Source of the DNA: Spirosoma sordidisoli
GTDB taxonomy: Bacteria; Bacteroidota; Bacteroidia; Cytophagales; Spirosomataceae
Assembly: GCF_004138325.1 (NCBI RefSeq)
Contig: NZ_SBLB01000007.1
Coordinates: forward strand, 215,947-279,946
Reading direction: 5' to 3'
Length of the DNA stretch: 64,000 nt
Position numbers and translations under genes: made by a program. This document shows, piece after piece, positions 8,207 through 18,450 of this stretch. Every line of letters starts with the position of its first letter. The stretch's first letter is position 1. The notes below the pieces were generated by a model. The model was given only the letters and a program-made list of their open reading frames with translations, was not told where the DNA came from and made no database searches.

Positions 8207-10036
8207 TTACACGTCGAAACTGGCCGCCAGCGGCAGGTACGACTGCTGGCCTTTGGTAATTAGTCGAACGCCTAAAGTATAACGGCCTGGCTTCAGATCG
8301 GTTTTTTTGATAACACTCGAAAAGCCAGCTTCCAGCAATAACGGAGACTGATACTGGTTGGCAACGTCGTACCGGATTTGTCGGCGGGTTGTAAAGAGGT
8401 AAGAAGCCTGAGCAGATTGTGCCACCAGCTCAATCTGCGTATCGGCGGATGGCTGACTGTTGACGGCCCAGGCCTGATAAACTACCAGATAGTCGTTAGT
8501 AAGATAGGGTTTCACATCAGCGGTTACGTCGTTTGTTGGCACAAGCAGGCGGCTATCCAGCTGAGTTGGCTGGCTCTTTATATCGGCCAGGGTCAGTTTC
8601 GGTACCTGATAAATACCTTTTCTGAGCGCATCCTGAAAAATTTCTTTTGCCCGTTTGGGGTCGCCCCAGAAAAGGATGAGGTTATTGGGGTTGTCATTGT
8701 AAAGGGCGGTACTGAATTCAAGATTGGTTGTTCGATCGGCTACTTTTGCCAGGTGCTGCCGATACGAATTGGTGTACAGATAAACGGACAGGGCTAATCC
8801 CGATACAACCAGCGCAGCCCTGGAATAGGAGCCTCTCGTCGTTTCAACGCACAGAATATAAAGGCCTATCAACAACATGACAGACAGGATGCCGTAGCGC
8901 GGTCCCATTGCCTGGGCCACTCCGAAACCCGCCCGGCCTGCCGATACCGACAGGCAGCTGATGTACATGAATGCCAGCAAGGCCAGAATCGTAACGTTCG
9001 AACGGACAAGTTGCTTCCGGTACGCGTTGTAGGCGATTAGGGCGAGGGTCAGGGCCAGCATCCATTTGCCGGCTCTGATGGGGTAAGCGGGCTGAGCCGA
9101 AAAATCAGAGCCGGTCAGCGTAAAAAAATGATCGAAGAACTGGCCGCTGTTATGCAGAAAGGTTTCCAGTATGGGCGGATGATGACCCGGTTTGACATAC
9201 CCCCAGAAATACAAGGAAACCGTAACTACGGCAACACCTGCCCAGATACCCAGTTTACGGTACTCCTTCAGCAGAATCAGCACCGGCAGGCCCACCAGAA
9301 ACGTAAATATGCCGTTCCCGCTGGTAAAAGCTGCTACTACCGCACTCAAACAGGCTATCGTAAACCAGACGGGCCGCTCCGATGCCCGACTAAGCGCATA
9401 CAGGCTCAGCAGGGCAAAGACAACGATATAGAGATTCTGGATGGAGGACATTCCCCAGACCGTCAACTCCCAGAAATGTAGCTGGAACAAAAGAAACGGA
9501 ACCGGTAAGAAATAGAACAGTTTTTGCAGGAGGGTTAACGACCTGAACGAAGCCATGAACAGGAGCCAGGCCACAAATACCAGCGACAGATTCCCGAACA
9601 GAATCTGGTTACGAAAATTGACGTGTCCGCCTATGGCATAGTCGGCCAGGAAAACCAGCCGGTCAAAAACAATCCGGTGCTCGTTGTGCTGAGAAAAAAT
9701 AAGCCGCCATGTATCGGCCAGCGAATGGGTGTCGAAGGCGTAGGTTGCAATGAACTGGAGGGTACTGTTGAAATCATCTTCGAAAGGAACGTTGACCGCA
9801 TTGTGCCAAACCACGTCGTAGTACCGAATAACAGGCACCAACGCAACCAGGAGCATGACCGCACTTAACCCGAGACGCAGTGGGTTGGACAGATGAAACG
9901 GCTTCGCAACTGGTGTTTCGGATGAAGCAGCGGCAGCGGATAAGCCCTGTTTAGAGACAAAAGTGGGTGTAGGGCCGGGGTTTGTAGCTAGCTTCGTTTT
10001 TTGCCGGGCCGACGCGGTAGGTTTCGACTTCGCCAT
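8207..10036 (-). CDS. Multi-pass membrane protein of unknown function
   Basis: 609 residues. The N-terminus is basic and polar (KPTASARQKTK), and membrane segments start near residue 55 (LGLSAVMLLVALVPVI). About ten follow up to residue 420, then a soluble C-terminal domain of about 190 residues that looks beta-rich. This overall plan resembles GT-C type integral membrane transferases or oligosaccharide-handling proteins, but no diagnostic motif is visible and I assign no function. Its position among GT2 and GT9 genes suggests envelope glycan work. Convergent with the WbbL-like gene. Confidence 0.7.
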   Translation of the reverse strand: MAKSKPTASARQKTKLATNPGPTPTFVSKQGLSAAAASSETPVAKPFHLSNPLRLGLSAVMLLVALVPVIRYYDVVWHNAVNVPFEDDFNSTLQFIATYAFDTHSLADTWRLIFSQHNEHRIVFDRLVFLADYAIGGHVNFRNQILFGNLSLVFVAWLLFMASFRSLTLLQKLFYFLPVPFLLFQLHFWELTVWGMSSIQNLYIVVFALLSLYALSRASERPVWFTIACLSAVVAAFTSGNGIFTFLVGLPVLILLKEYRKLGIWAGVAVVTVSLYFWGYVKPGHHPPILETFLHNSGQFFDHFFTLTGSDFSAQPAYPIRAGKWMLALTLALIAYNAYRKQLVRSNVTILALLAFMYISCLSVSAGRAGFGVAQAMGPRYGILSVMLLIGLYILCVETTRGSYSRAALVVSGLALSVYLYTNSYRQHLAKVADRTTNLEFSTALYNDNPNNLILFWGDPKRAKEIFQDALRKGIYQVPKLTLADIKSQPTQLDSRLLVPTNDVTADVKPYLTNDYLVVYQAWAVNSQPSADTQIELVAQSAQASYLFTTRRQIRYDVANQYQSPLLLEAGFSSVIKKTDLKPGRYTLGVRLITKGQQSYLPLAASFDV

Positions 10037-10160
10037 TGGGGGAGATCGTTGTTAGGTTAACAGTAAATTTATTCCCGATTGGGTAAAAACATAAGGTTGT
10101 AGGCTCATTTTCAGGCCGTAAGAATAATTTGCCGGTTATGACAGGCTGGCACTGTTTCGT

Positions 10161-11378
10161 ATGACTATCAAATCGTTGATTCGAACGCTTAAAACGTCAC
10201 CCTTGCTAACGCCCGTGCTGGCGCTCATCGACCTTACCCTGTTTCTGGTAGACACGCTGGCCATACTATCGGCAGGCCGTGTGCAGCGTCGGCCAAGATC
10301 GCTGCTCATAATTCGCGTCGACGTTCTGGGCGATTACCTGCTGTTCCGGAATTACCTGGCTACTATCCGTCAGTCAGATCGTTTCCGGGGCTATGCTATT
10401 ACCCTATGCGCCAACTTGCCTATCCGAACCATTGCGGAGACGTTTGACAGTGACCTGGTCGACGCGTTCCTCTGGACCGATATCTACAAACTGTCGACTC
10501 AGCCCGTTTACCGGTTTCGTTTTATGCGGCAGCTCCGTCGGCAAGGCTTCGAGGTGGTTTTCTGCCCCACGTTCAGCCGCGTTCTGGTACTGGACGATTT
10601 TCTGGCTCGCGTATCGGGTGCGCCGGAGCGGGTAGGCTGCCTGACCGATTTTGTCAATATCAAGCGCTGGGAAGCCTGGTTTGGTAATCAGCTCTACACC
10701 CGAATGATCGACTCTGGCGCGGGTATTCTGTTCGAGCAGGAGCGTAACCGGCGTATTACCGAGCAGTTTCTAAGCCAGCCAGTGCCCACCTCCTCACTAC
10801 ATCTGGATAGCCAGCGGGCCAAACCAGTAGCAGTGCCGGATCGTTACGTTGTTCTGTCGCTGGGTGCCGGGCAGGATTTTCGGATATGGCCCGCCAGCCG
10901 GTACGCTCAGGTAACTCAGTTTATCCGGAAAAACTATCCGGCCTATCATATTGTCCTGACGGGAGCGCCCAATGAACAGGTCTATTCCGATGCCATGCTG
11001 GCGCTGCTAGCCGACCATTCGGCCATACTTGACCTGACGGGCCGGCTTTCCATTGCCGAGCTGATTTACGTTGTCAACCACGCCAGCCTGCTGATCACCA
11101 ATGAAACTGGCATCGTACATATCGCGGCTTCTACCCAAACGCCTACCATCGTTGCTTCACAGGGAAAATCACTGGTTCGATGGCATCCATATCCGCACCC
11201 GTCAGGGGCACATATTCACCATCTGTATCCTGACTTCGTTGAGCAGCATCGGCACCGGCTTGACCAGATTGCTCCGCAGTTCAATCCCGAATCTCCGTTT
11301 TCGATCGATGTTATATCGGTTGAGCGGGTCATCGGTGCGGTTCAGAGCCTGCTGCCGGCTCAGCATCAGGTAGGGTAG
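10161..11378 (+). CDS. Glycosyltransferase family 9 (heptosyltransferase-like)
   Basis: 405 residues. The C-terminal half has the GT9 signature: LGAGQDFRIWPASRYAQV, a VLTGAP strand, DLTGRLSIAELIYVV, and ITNETGIVHIAAS. The N-terminal half has LIIRVDVLGDYLLFRNYL, the first Rossmann unit where GT9 enzymes bind the acceptor. Heptosyltransferase-type enzymes add sugars to LPS core or related glycans at the inner face of the cytoplasmic membrane. A region around residues 1-45 is hydrophobic and may be a membrane anchor. Convergent with the following minus-strand pair, with only a 3-base gap. Confidence 0.9.
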   Translation: MTIKSLIRTLKTSPLLTPVLALIDLTLFLVDTLAILSAGRVQRRPRSLLIIRVDVLGDYLLFRNYLATIRQSDRFRGYAITLCANLPIRTIAETFDSDLVDAFLWTDIYKLSTQPVYRFRFMRQLRRQGFEVVFCPTFSRVLVLDDFLARVSGAPERVGCLTDFVNIKRWEAWFGNQLYTRMIDSGAGILFEQERNRRITEQFLSQPVPTSSLHLDSQRAKPVAVPDRYVVLSLGAGQDFRIWPASRYAQVTQFIRKNYPAYHIVLTGAPNEQVYSDAMLALLADHSAILDLTGRLSIAELIYVVNHASLLITNETGIVHIAASTQTPTIVASQGKSLVRWHPYPHPSGAHIHHLYPDFVEQHRHRLDQIAPQFNPESPFSIDVISVERVIGAVQSLLPAQHQVG

Positions 11379-11381
11379 CGG

Positions 11382-12119
11382 TTAAGCCAGGTGCTCAGCG
11401 ATCATCCAGCCATCGGCCAGACTATGACCAATAACCCGGAAATCGGCCCTGGTTCGCACATCGTTGAATGAGCGAAAATGCTTCAGGTGGTGAATATCGT
11501 CGAGAATAAGCCAGTAGGGCCGGTTACCGAGTGTATCGCGAACGGTCTGGTATTCGAGCCAGCCGATACCACCCGCCGAGTCCAGTAAAACCAGCGGACG
11601 GTCATCGCGGTGTTTGATCAGCAGGTTTTGCAGTAAATCATCCTGTCGGCTAAGAAATGTCTCGCCAAACCAGTCTACCATACTGATAACCCAGTTTTTT
11701 CCCAGCTTGCCTTCGACCTCATTCGTGTAAAAACGGACCGGGTCCTCGAGCGTATCGATAAATACGTCGGCATATTGCTCATGATGAAGCAGGGCTTCGT
11801 CATGTTTGATAAAATGAAGGGCTTTTTCCTTGGCTACAGTATCGCCCCAGAGCGGCTTAACGAAGGGCCATTTCAGCAGATTAAACCGGGCAATAGTATG
11901 GAAGGTAAGGTTGCCTTCGATCGTATAATACGCCTTCGGTAATCGACCAGGCGAAAAAGCCCTGGCTAGTGTCTGGGTAGAGCCCGTACCGAGCCAGGTG
12001 CCGGTCTCGATGACGTAATCGATCTGGTTTTCGGTAAAAATTTGTTTCAGCGTCGATTGAAATACGTCATCCTTCGACATCGATACAGATTGGCGGGGGT
12101 AGTCTTTGTAACTTTTCAT
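11382..12119 (-). CDS. SAM-methyltransferase-like protein
   Basis: 245 residues. The segment VIETGTWLGTGSTQTLA resembles motif I of Rossmann-fold methyltransferases, and LVLLDSAGGIGWLEY with WLILDDIHHLKHF resembles later strands of the CmcI/Methyltransf_24 type. Catalytic residues cannot be verified, so the enzymatic activity is inferred. The start codon overlaps the end of the upstream methyltransferase gene (12116-12119), so the two are translationally coupled. They probably modify a glycan or small metabolite made by the surrounding block. Confidence 0.65.
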   Translation of the reverse strand: MKSYKDYPRQSVSMSKDDVFQSTLKQIFTENQIDYVIETGTWLGTGSTQTLARAFSPGRLPKAYYTIEGNLTFHTIARFNLLKWPFVKPLWGDTVAKEKALHFIKHDEALLHHEQYADVFIDTLEDPVRFYTNEVEGKLGKNWVISMVDWFGETFLSRQDDLLQNLLIKHRDDRPLVLLDSAGGIGWLEYQTVRDTLGNRPYWLILDDIHHLKHFRSFNDVRTRADFRVIGHSLADGWMIAEHLA

Positions 12120-12907
12120 TTCGTGGGTAGGCTATGAGAGGGTCCGCGTCTGTTCAGTAGGGCTGCGTCCGATAATATGCGGCTTTTCATAAGCAGTCGA
12201 ACGATTGCCGAAAGGCCAAGCCGACCCGCTACAACCAGGAACGGAAACAGAAAAGCAGGAATACGTTTGCGGGTATAGAGATGATAATTCAGAATTCGAT
12301 GATAATGCAAACCGTATTGCTGACCCAGATAGGCCAGCGTTTGGGGCCTGTAAAGCGCTACGTGCTGGCCGTGGTGCGGGGCATAATACCACCAGTCGGT
12401 TATGGCCGGGGCCGGTTCGGGGCAGGGCTGGGTAGTGAAAAAAATGTTGTCTGAATACGCCAGGATTTTTTCAAGCTCCTGTCGGGGATGAGCAAAATGC
12501 TCGAAACATTCGAAAGCGGTAGCCAGTTCGTAGTGACCGGGTTCAGCATCGAACCCACGGGCCATAAAATTTTCGGCATAGAGGTCTGTCGAATAAAAAT
12601 CAAATCCGATGTCCCGCATCAGCCGGGCCAGTGTGCCGTATCCACCTGCGTAGTCCACGAATTTGCCGGCTCTGTCAAACGCGAAATAGAGCAGTGTGGC
12701 GGCCGATCTGCCCAGAATCAGACTCCGTTGCAGCGTGCCGGTGTCAGTTGCGGTAAAGGCGTTGCTATATGCCTCCGGAAGCCAGTAGGGGTCCTCTGTC
12801 TGAACAAAAGCGCAGGTTCGACACTCAAAATAAGTCACTTCATACCGGTGTAAAACGACCGTATTGAAGAGGGGAGTTGTCTCGCTTCCACACACGCGAC
12901 ATTGCAT
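12116..12907 (-). CDS. Class I SAM-dependent methyltransferase with N-terminal zinc ribbon
   Basis: 263 residues. The N-terminus has two CxxC pairs (CRVCG at residues 3-7 and CRTCAF around 29-34), typical of sugar or secondary-metabolite methyltransferases that carry a small zinc-binding domain. The central region KFVDYAGGYGTLARLM is motif I for SAM binding, and TAFECFEHFAHP is a later conserved strand. A hydrophobic C-terminal stretch (LFPFLVVAGRLGLSAIVRLL) may lie against the membrane. First gene of a two-gene operon with the downstream methyltransferase-like gene. Confidence 0.85.
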   Translation of the reverse strand: MQCRVCGSETTPLFNTVVLHRYEVTYFECRTCAFVQTEDPYWLPEAYSNAFTATDTGTLQRSLILGRSAATLLYFAFDRAGKFVDYAGGYGTLARLMRDIGFDFYSTDLYAENFMARGFDAEPGHYELATAFECFEHFAHPRQELEKILAYSDNIFFTTQPCPEPAPAITDWWYYAPHHGQHVALYRPQTLAYLGQQYGLHYHRILNYHLYTRKRIPAFLFPFLVVAGRLGLSAIVRLLMKSRILSDAALLNRRGPSHSLPTK

Positions 12908-13111
12908 AACAGGAGGTTGGGTTTATGACTAAAAGGCAGTTTCACAAAAACTAGGCCAGAATATGCCCATGGCTTTTGTCGGTGGTGGGCCGACCTGTTT
13001 TGGGCGATTCATCTTTTAAAACGGTATAAATTATATACTTCATACAGAGACAGCCTATTATCCTGCCAAATCGACTTGGTAGTAAACACCCGCAAATCGC
13101 ACGTTTTGCCG

Positions 13112-13119
13112 TAAATTTG
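13112..13119 (+). promoter_or_regulatory. Candidate -7 element for gcvP
   Basis: TAAATTTG matches TAnnTTTG and lies 41 bases before the gcvP ATG. No clear -33 partner is visible. Confidence 0.45.
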
Positions 13120-13159
13120 AGTTTTCAATCAAACGAAAAATCACGAGGGCGACCCCGGC

Positions 13160-16090
13160 ATGAAACTCAATCTTCTCCCAACAGACTTGTTTGAAAATCG
13201 TCACCATGGCGGTCGGCGTTCCGAACAAACCGATGCGGCACTCGCCGACATGCTTCAGACCGTGAGTAAAACCGGCCAGCCGGTCAGCTCAATCGACGAA
13301 CTGATTGCACAGACCGTACCCGATACCATCCGGCTCGCCCGCCCGCTCAACCTGCCCGCGCCCAAAACCGAGACGCAGTTTCTGATCGATTTCAAACAGC
13401 TGGCCAGTCAGAATAAGGTCTTCAAGTCCTATATCGGCACCGGCTATTACGATACCATTACGCCAACCGTCATTCTTCGTAATATTCTGGAGAATCCGGC
13501 CTGGTATACGGCCTATACGCCCTATCAGGCCGAAATAGCCCAGGGTCGTCTCGAAGCGCTGCTCAATTTCCAGACGGTCGTTTCGGACCTGACCGGCATG
13601 GATCTGGCCAACGCGTCGCTGCTCGACGAAGCCACCGCTGCCGCCGAAGCCATGGCCATGCTGTTCGCCACGCGTCCGGCGGCCCGGAAGTCGGCCCAGA
13701 CGTTTTTCGTGTCGGCGTTCTGCCACCCCCAAACCATCGACGTCATCCGCACCCGCGCTACCCCCATCGGGATCAAGGTGCTGGTAGGTGACCACCGGTC
13801 GGTCGATCTGACCACCGGCGACCTGTTCGGGATGCTGCTGCAGTACCCGGCCACCAACGGCGACGTGTTCGACTATACCGACCTGATTGCCGCAGCCCAC
13901 GAGCTGGGTATTACCGTAGCCGTAGCCGCCGACCTGCTGGCCCTGGCCCTGCTGACCTCGCCCGGTGAGATGGGCGCCGATGTGGTGGTCGGATCGGCCC
14001 AGCGGTTTGGGGTACCGATGGGTTACGGTGGCCCACATGCCGCTTTCTTTGCTACCCGCGATGCCTTCAAACGGCAGATACCGGGTCGGATCATCGGCGT
14101 GTCGATCGATGCGGAAGGCAAACCGGCCCTGCGCATGGCCCTGCAAACGCGCGAGCAGCACATCCGGCGCGAAAAAGCAACCTCCAACATCTGTACGGCT
14201 CAGGTACTGCTGGCCGTTATGGCGGGCAGCTACGCCGTTTATCACGGTCCCGAGGGGATTCGCGCCATTGCCGAACGTACCCACGGCCTGACTAAACTCT
14301 TCGCTACGGCACTGCACCGCTGCGGCCATACGGTCGTGACCGAGCATTATTTCGATACCGTAACGGTGAAAGTGCAGGATGTCGACTCGCTGAAAAAATC
14401 GGCGCGGGCGGCTCAGCTCAACCTGCGCTACTGGGCCGACGATGAGCACGTGAGCATATCGTTCGATGAAGCCAAAACGGTGCACGACGTATCGGAGCTG
14501 CTGACGGTATTCGGGGTTAAGATCGACCTGACCGATCTGGCCGACGAACTGGCGATTACCTGGCCCGAGCGGCTCGTTCGTCAGTCGGACTACCTGACCC
14601 ACCCGGTTTTCAACACCCACCATACCGAACACGAGATGCTGCGCTACCTGCGGTCGCTCGAAGAAAAAGATCTGTCGCTGGTTCATTCGATGATTTCGCT
14701 GGGAAGCTGCACCATGAAGCTGAACGCAACGACCGAAATGATTCCGGTTACCTGGCCGGAATTCGGGAAACTGCATCCCTTTGCACCCAAAGACCAGACG
14801 GCGGGTTATCAGCAGCTGTTCAGCGACCTGAACGACTGGCTGTGTGAGATTACGGGTTTTGCGGCCATGTCGCTGCAACCCAACTCGGGCGCGCAGGGCG
14901 AATACGCCGGTCTGATGGTTATTCGGGCCTATCACGAAAGCCGGGGCGACCATCACCGCCAGATTGCGCTGATTCCGCAATCGGCCCACGGTACCAACCC
15001 CGCCAGCGCCGTTATGGCTGGCATGAAAGTGGTTATCGTCAAGTGCGACGAGCGCGGCAACATCGACGTAGCCGACCTGAAAGCCAAAGCAGAACAGCAC
15101 AGTGCTGATCTGTCGTGCCTGATGGTGACCTACCCCTCGACCCACGGCGTGTTTGAAGAAAGCATCAAGGAAATCTGCGCCGTTATTCACCAGCATGGCG
15201 GGCAGGTATACATGGACGGAGCCAACATGAATGCGCAGGTAGGCCTGACCAGCCCGGCCACCATCGGGGCCGACGTTTGTCACCTCAACCTGCACAAAAC
15301 CTTCTGCATTCCCCACGGTGGTGGCGGACCCGGTATGGGCCCCATCGGCGTAGCGGAGCAGCTGGTGCCGTTCCTGCCCGGCCACGTTTCGCTGAACGCC
15401 AGCCCGGAAGCCGCGGGCGCCGTATCGGCCGCACCTTACGGATCGGCCAGCATCCTGACCATCTCATACGCGTACATCGCCATGATGGGTGGAGAAGGGC
15501 TGACCAACGCGACCAAGCGGGCCATCCTGAACGCCAACTACATCAAAGCCCGGCTTGAAGGTCACTACGAGACGCTCTACACCAACGATAAGGGACGCGC
15601 GGCTCACGAAATGATCATCGACTGCCGGCCGTTCAAGCAGGCCGTTGGTGTCGAGGTAGAAGATATTGCCAAACGCCTGATGGACTACGGGTTCCACGCG
15701 CCAACGGTCTCCTTCCCGGTAGCCGGTACGATGATGATCGAACCGACCGAGTCGGAGTCGAAAGCCGAGCTGGACCGGTTCTGCGACGCCATGATCGCCA
15801 TTCGGAACGAGATACGCGAAATCGAAGCCGGTCAGGCCGACCGCACCAGCAACGTGCTCAAATACGCTCCGCATACGGCCTCGGTCGCGCTCTCCGACAG
15901 CTGGGATCGTCCCTACAGCCGTGAGAAAGCCGTTTACCCGCTGCCGCAGGTTCGTGCCCGTAAGTTCTGGCCTAGCGTGAGCCGGATCGATTCGGCCTAT
16001 GGCGACCGCAATCTGGTTTGCTCCTGCGTACCGACCGATGCCTACGCCACCGACGTGGTCGAAGAAATAGCCGCCGTCGAGCAGGTTTAA
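13160..16090 (+). CDS. gcvP: Glycine dehydrogenase (decarboxylating), P-protein
   Basis: 976 residues, the length of a single-chain P-protein holding both N- and C-terminal halves. It decarboxylates glycine and passes the aminomethyl group to lipoylated H-protein in the glycine cleavage system. The PLP lysine is K713 in [20 protein letters not shown], and the glycine-rich loop after it is intact. Other family signatures: YIGTGYYDT near the N-terminus, [23 protein letters not shown], and [13 protein letters not shown]. No gcvH or gcvT lies nearby, so the complex is assembled from scattered genes. The gene is monocistronic with a strong terminator. Confidence 0.98.
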   Translation: MKLNLLPTDLFENRHHGGRRSEQTDAALADMLQTVSKTGQPVSSIDELIAQTVPDTIRLARPLNLPAPKTETQFLIDFKQLASQNKVFKSYIGTGYYDTITPTVILRNILENPAWYTAYTPYQAEIAQGRLEALLNFQTVVSDLTGMDLANASLLDEATAAAEAMAMLFATRPAARKSAQTFFVSAFCHPQTIDVIRTRATPIGIKVLVGDHRSVDLTTGDLFGMLLQYPATNGDVFDYTDLIAAAHELGITVAVAADLLALALLTSPGEMGADVVVGSAQRFGVPMGYGGPHAAFFATRDAFKRQIPGRIIGVSIDAEGKPALRMALQTREQHIRREKATSNICTAQVLLAVMAGSYAVYHGPEGIRAIAERTHGLTKLFATALHRCGHTVVTEHYFDTVTVKVQDVDSLKKSARAAQLNLRYWADDEHVSISFDEAKTVHDVSELLTVFGVKIDLTDLADELAITWPERLVRQSDYLTHPVFNTHHTEHEMLRYLRSLEEKDLSLVHSMISLGSCTMKLNATTEMIPVTWPEFGKLHPFAPKDQTAGYQQLFSDLNDWLCEITGFAAMSLQPNSGAQGEYAGLMVIRAYHESRGDHHRQIALIPQSAHGTNPASAVMAGMKVVIVKCDERGNIDVADLKAKAEQHSADLSCLMVTYPSTHGVFEESIKEICAVIHQHGGQVYMDGANMNAQVGLTSPATIGADVCHLNLHKTFCIPHGGGGPGMGPIGVAEQLVPFLPGHVSLNASPEAAGAVSAAPYGSASILTISYAYIAMMGGEGLTNATKRAILNANYIKARLEGHYETLYTNDKGRAAHEMIIDCRPFKQAVGVEVEDIAKRLMDYGFHAPTVSFPVAGTMMIEPTESESKAELDRFCDAMIAIRNEIREIEAGQADRTSNVLKYAPHTASVALSDSWDRPYSREKAVYPLPQVRARKFWPSVSRIDSAYGDRNLVCSCVPTDAYATDVVEEIAAVEQV

Positions 16091-16111
16091 GCCGTAGAAC
16101 GAGACCTCATT

Positions 16112-16169
16112 AGCCACCCCGCAGCAGCGCCCTACCCCCGTAGTCAGCGCTGGGCGGGGTGGCTTTTTT
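16112..16169 (+). terminator. Intrinsic terminator of gcvP
   Basis: 11-bp perfect stem (16112-16122 with 16154-16164) followed directly by a run of T on the plus strand. Confidence 0.85.
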
Positions 16170-16344
16170 GGCGTTAATCGGGGCATAAAGTTGATTGAAT
16201 GGTAGGAGGCTGGTGCAACGCCTTTTTTTGCGGTTCGCTATTGTAAACAATCCTCAATAAATGCGGATTGTATTCGTTAAAAATTAGTCCCGTCAGAAAT
16301 CTTCATATCTTGGCGGCACAGTGGGTTTTTGCTCTTCAATCTCT

Positions 16345-18351
16345 ATGAAAATCAATACGTCGTCGGCGCTGCTGGCCGCGTTGGGTCTGGCTCTGTCGCT
16401 GGGAGGTTGTAACTCGGCCATGATGGCTTACAAGAAAGGCGTTCGTCATTACGATGCCGGCGAGTACAACCTGGCGCTGACTCAGTTCCAGAAAGCGACC
16501 AAAGGCAGCGTAGATCCCGCCCGGCTCAACTATTACACGGCCGAATCGTACCGGCTTTCGAACCGGTTTGGCGAAGCCGTTCCGTTCTATCAGAAAGCCC
16601 TCGAAGCGAATACGGCCGAGCCGGATGCCCGTTTCAACTATGCGTATGCGTTAAAATCGCAGGGTAATTATGCCGGGGCGCTTGAGCAGTTGCAGCAGTA
16701 TGTGGCCAGCGCACCCCGCACAACGGCCAAACCGGTGCTGGACAAAGCCAAACGCGAGATCGAAACGCTGAAAGCCATCAACATCATTGCCGCCAACAAG
16801 TCGCTCATCACCCTGCAGAACGTAGGGGCTGTCAACTCGCCCGGTTCGGAGTTTGGGCCGGTGGTACGGGGCGAAGAGCTGATCTTCACGGCCTCGCGGA
16901 AAGAACAGGTCTACAAGAACAACGGCCTGCCCATGCTGGGGCTGTACAAAACGAAGCTGAGCAATGCGCTGTCCGGTCAGAAACCCGACGAAACCGGTAC
17001 GGTACCGGCGCCCGAGCTGTTCAGCCAGAACGTGTTTCAGGACAACGTAAACGAAGGAACGCCGGCTTTCTCGAAAGATGGCAAAGCCATGGTGTTTGCC
17101 CGCGGCAATACCGGCAAGCGCAAAGGCGGGCTGGACGTGGATCTGTACATCAGCCGCCTGGGCGAAGGTAACGTCTGGAGCCAGCCGCAGCGCCTGCCCA
17201 TCAGCGATTCGCTGGCCTGGGACGGCTCCCCCGCCTTTTCGGGTGATGGCCGAACGCTTTATTTTGCCTCGAACCGGGCGGGTGGAGCAGGTGGTATCGA
17301 CCTTTACCGCACCAGCATCGACGCGTCGGGCCGGTTCAGCCGCCCGGTCAATATGGGGCGCGACATCAATACGCCCGGCGACGAGATGTTTCCCTACGTA
17401 GCTCCGGATGCCAAGCTGTATTTTGCGTCGGATGGCCACCCGGGCCTGGGTAAGCTCGACGTATTTGTGGCTACCCGCTCGGGCGGGGTAACGCGGGTGG
17501 CGAATATGGGCCAGCCGATCAACTCGCCCGCCGACGATTTCGGCCTGATCTACACGAAGCCTACCGAAGGCTACCTGACCTCGAACCGGGGCGGGGGCAA
17601 AGGCGATGACGATATTTATTTCTTCCAGGAAGGCCCTGCGCCCGATACGACGACTATTGCGCAGAATCCGCCGGGAGCGCCCAAAACGGTTCGGTACTTC
17701 CTGGCCGGTACGGTATCGGCTAACGAGACGCCCATCGCTCCGCTCGATTCGGCGCGGGTACGGATTATCGACGACGCTACCGGTCAGCCCATCGCCGAGG
17801 TGACAACGGGGCAGCCGGGTACATTCGGCAAGTATCCCGTTCAGGAAGGCAAGGACTATACGGTACTGGCCGAGCGCAAAGGCTACCTGACCCGCCGGGA
17901 GTCGTTCTCGATGCAGGGCCGCAGCATTCCGCAGATTTTCCTGACCAAACCGCAGACCGACACGACCTTCAACGTAGCGCTGCTGCTGGACAGGGCCACG
18001 CTGAACCGGACGTTCGTGCTGGAGAATATTTACTACGATCTCGACAAGTACAACATCCGCCCCGATGCGGCTGCCGAACTGGATAAGCTGGTGGCTATTT
18101 TGCAGGATAACCCAACCCTCAAGATCGAGCTGAGTTCGCATACCGACGTACGGGCTCCGGATGCCTATAACCTGCGCCTGTCGCAGAACCGGGCCAAGTC
18201 GGCGGTAGACTACATTGTCTCGAAAGGCATCGACGCCAGCCGGATGACCGCCAAAGGGTACGGCGAAACACAGCTGGTCGTGAAAAACGCCAAAACCGAA
18301 GAAGAACACCAGCGCAACCGCCGGACCGAGTTCAAGATTCTGGAGCTGTAA
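16345..18351 (+). CDS. PorE-like lipoprotein: TPR, PD40 propeller, CRD-like and OmpA domains
   Basis: 668 residues from the ATG at 16345. The frame is open a little further upstream, but the lipoprotein signal starts here. Lipobox LGGC places the mature cysteine near residue 22. Order of domains: TPR repeats (about 25-130), a PD40/WD40-like beta-propeller (about 145-425, with repeated strands such as LYFASNRAGG), a carboxypeptidase-regulatory-like beta domain (about 430-515), and an OmpA C-terminal peptidoglycan-binding domain (about 540-668, with SSHTD and NRRTEFKI). This is the architecture described for PorE of the T9SS. Bacteroidota encode several paralogues with this plan, so the exact role is uncertain. 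It would sit in the periplasm anchored to the outer membrane. Confidence 0.85.
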   Translation: MKINTSSALLAALGLALSLGGCNSAMMAYKKGVRHYDAGEYNLALTQFQKATKGSVDPARLNYYTAESYRLSNRFGEAVPFYQKALEANTAEPDARFNYAYALKSQGNYAGALEQLQQYVASAPRTTAKPVLDKAKREIETLKAINIIAANKSLITLQNVGAVNSPGSEFGPVVRGEELIFTASRKEQVYKNNGLPMLGLYKTKLSNALSGQKPDETGTVPAPELFSQNVFQDNVNEGTPAFSKDGKAMVFARGNTGKRKGGLDVDLYISRLGEGNVWSQPQRLPISDSLAWDGSPAFSGDGRTLYFASNRAGGAGGIDLYRTSIDASGRFSRPVNMGRDINTPGDEMFPYVAPDAKLYFASDGHPGLGKLDVFVATRSGGVTRVANMGQPINSPADDFGLIYTKPTEGYLTSNRGGGKGDDDIYFFQEGPAPDTTTIAQNPPGAPKTVRYFLAGTVSANETPIAPLDSARVRIIDDATGQPIAEVTTGQPGTFGKYPVQEGKDYTVLAERKGYLTRRESFSMQGRSIPQIFLTKPQTDTTFNVALLLDRATLNRTFVLENIYYDLDKYNIRPDAAAELDKLVAILQDNPTLKIELSSHTDVRAPDAYNLRLSQNRAKSAVDYIVSKGIDASRMTAKGYGETQLVVKNAKTEEEHQRNRRTEFKILEL

Positions 18352-18403
18352 AGGTGGGCCTCCCAACGACCGTCTGGGTTTGGGAGCCGGTTTGAAACAC
18401 AAC

Positions 18404-18445
18404 GGGAACGGGGTTGGTTGTTGAGGAACATCCAACCCCGTTCCC
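18404..18445 (+). terminator. Hairpin between the OmpA-type gene and the TspO-like gene
   Basis: 14-bp perfect stem (18404-18417 with 18432-18445), with a further TGTT/AACA pairing in the loop. It ends only 5 bases before the ATG at 18451. Probably a terminator for the upstream gene, but any transcript of the next gene must include it. Confidence 0.75.
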
Positions 18446-18450
18446 TGTTT

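Noticed and set aside
13289-15385. Long open frame of 698 codons on the minus strand opposite gcvP
   Set aside because: It is fully antisense to a clear enzyme gene, has no family motifs and reflects codon bias on the other strand. The same holds for long frames at 20228-22366, 16651-18456 and 1730-2413.
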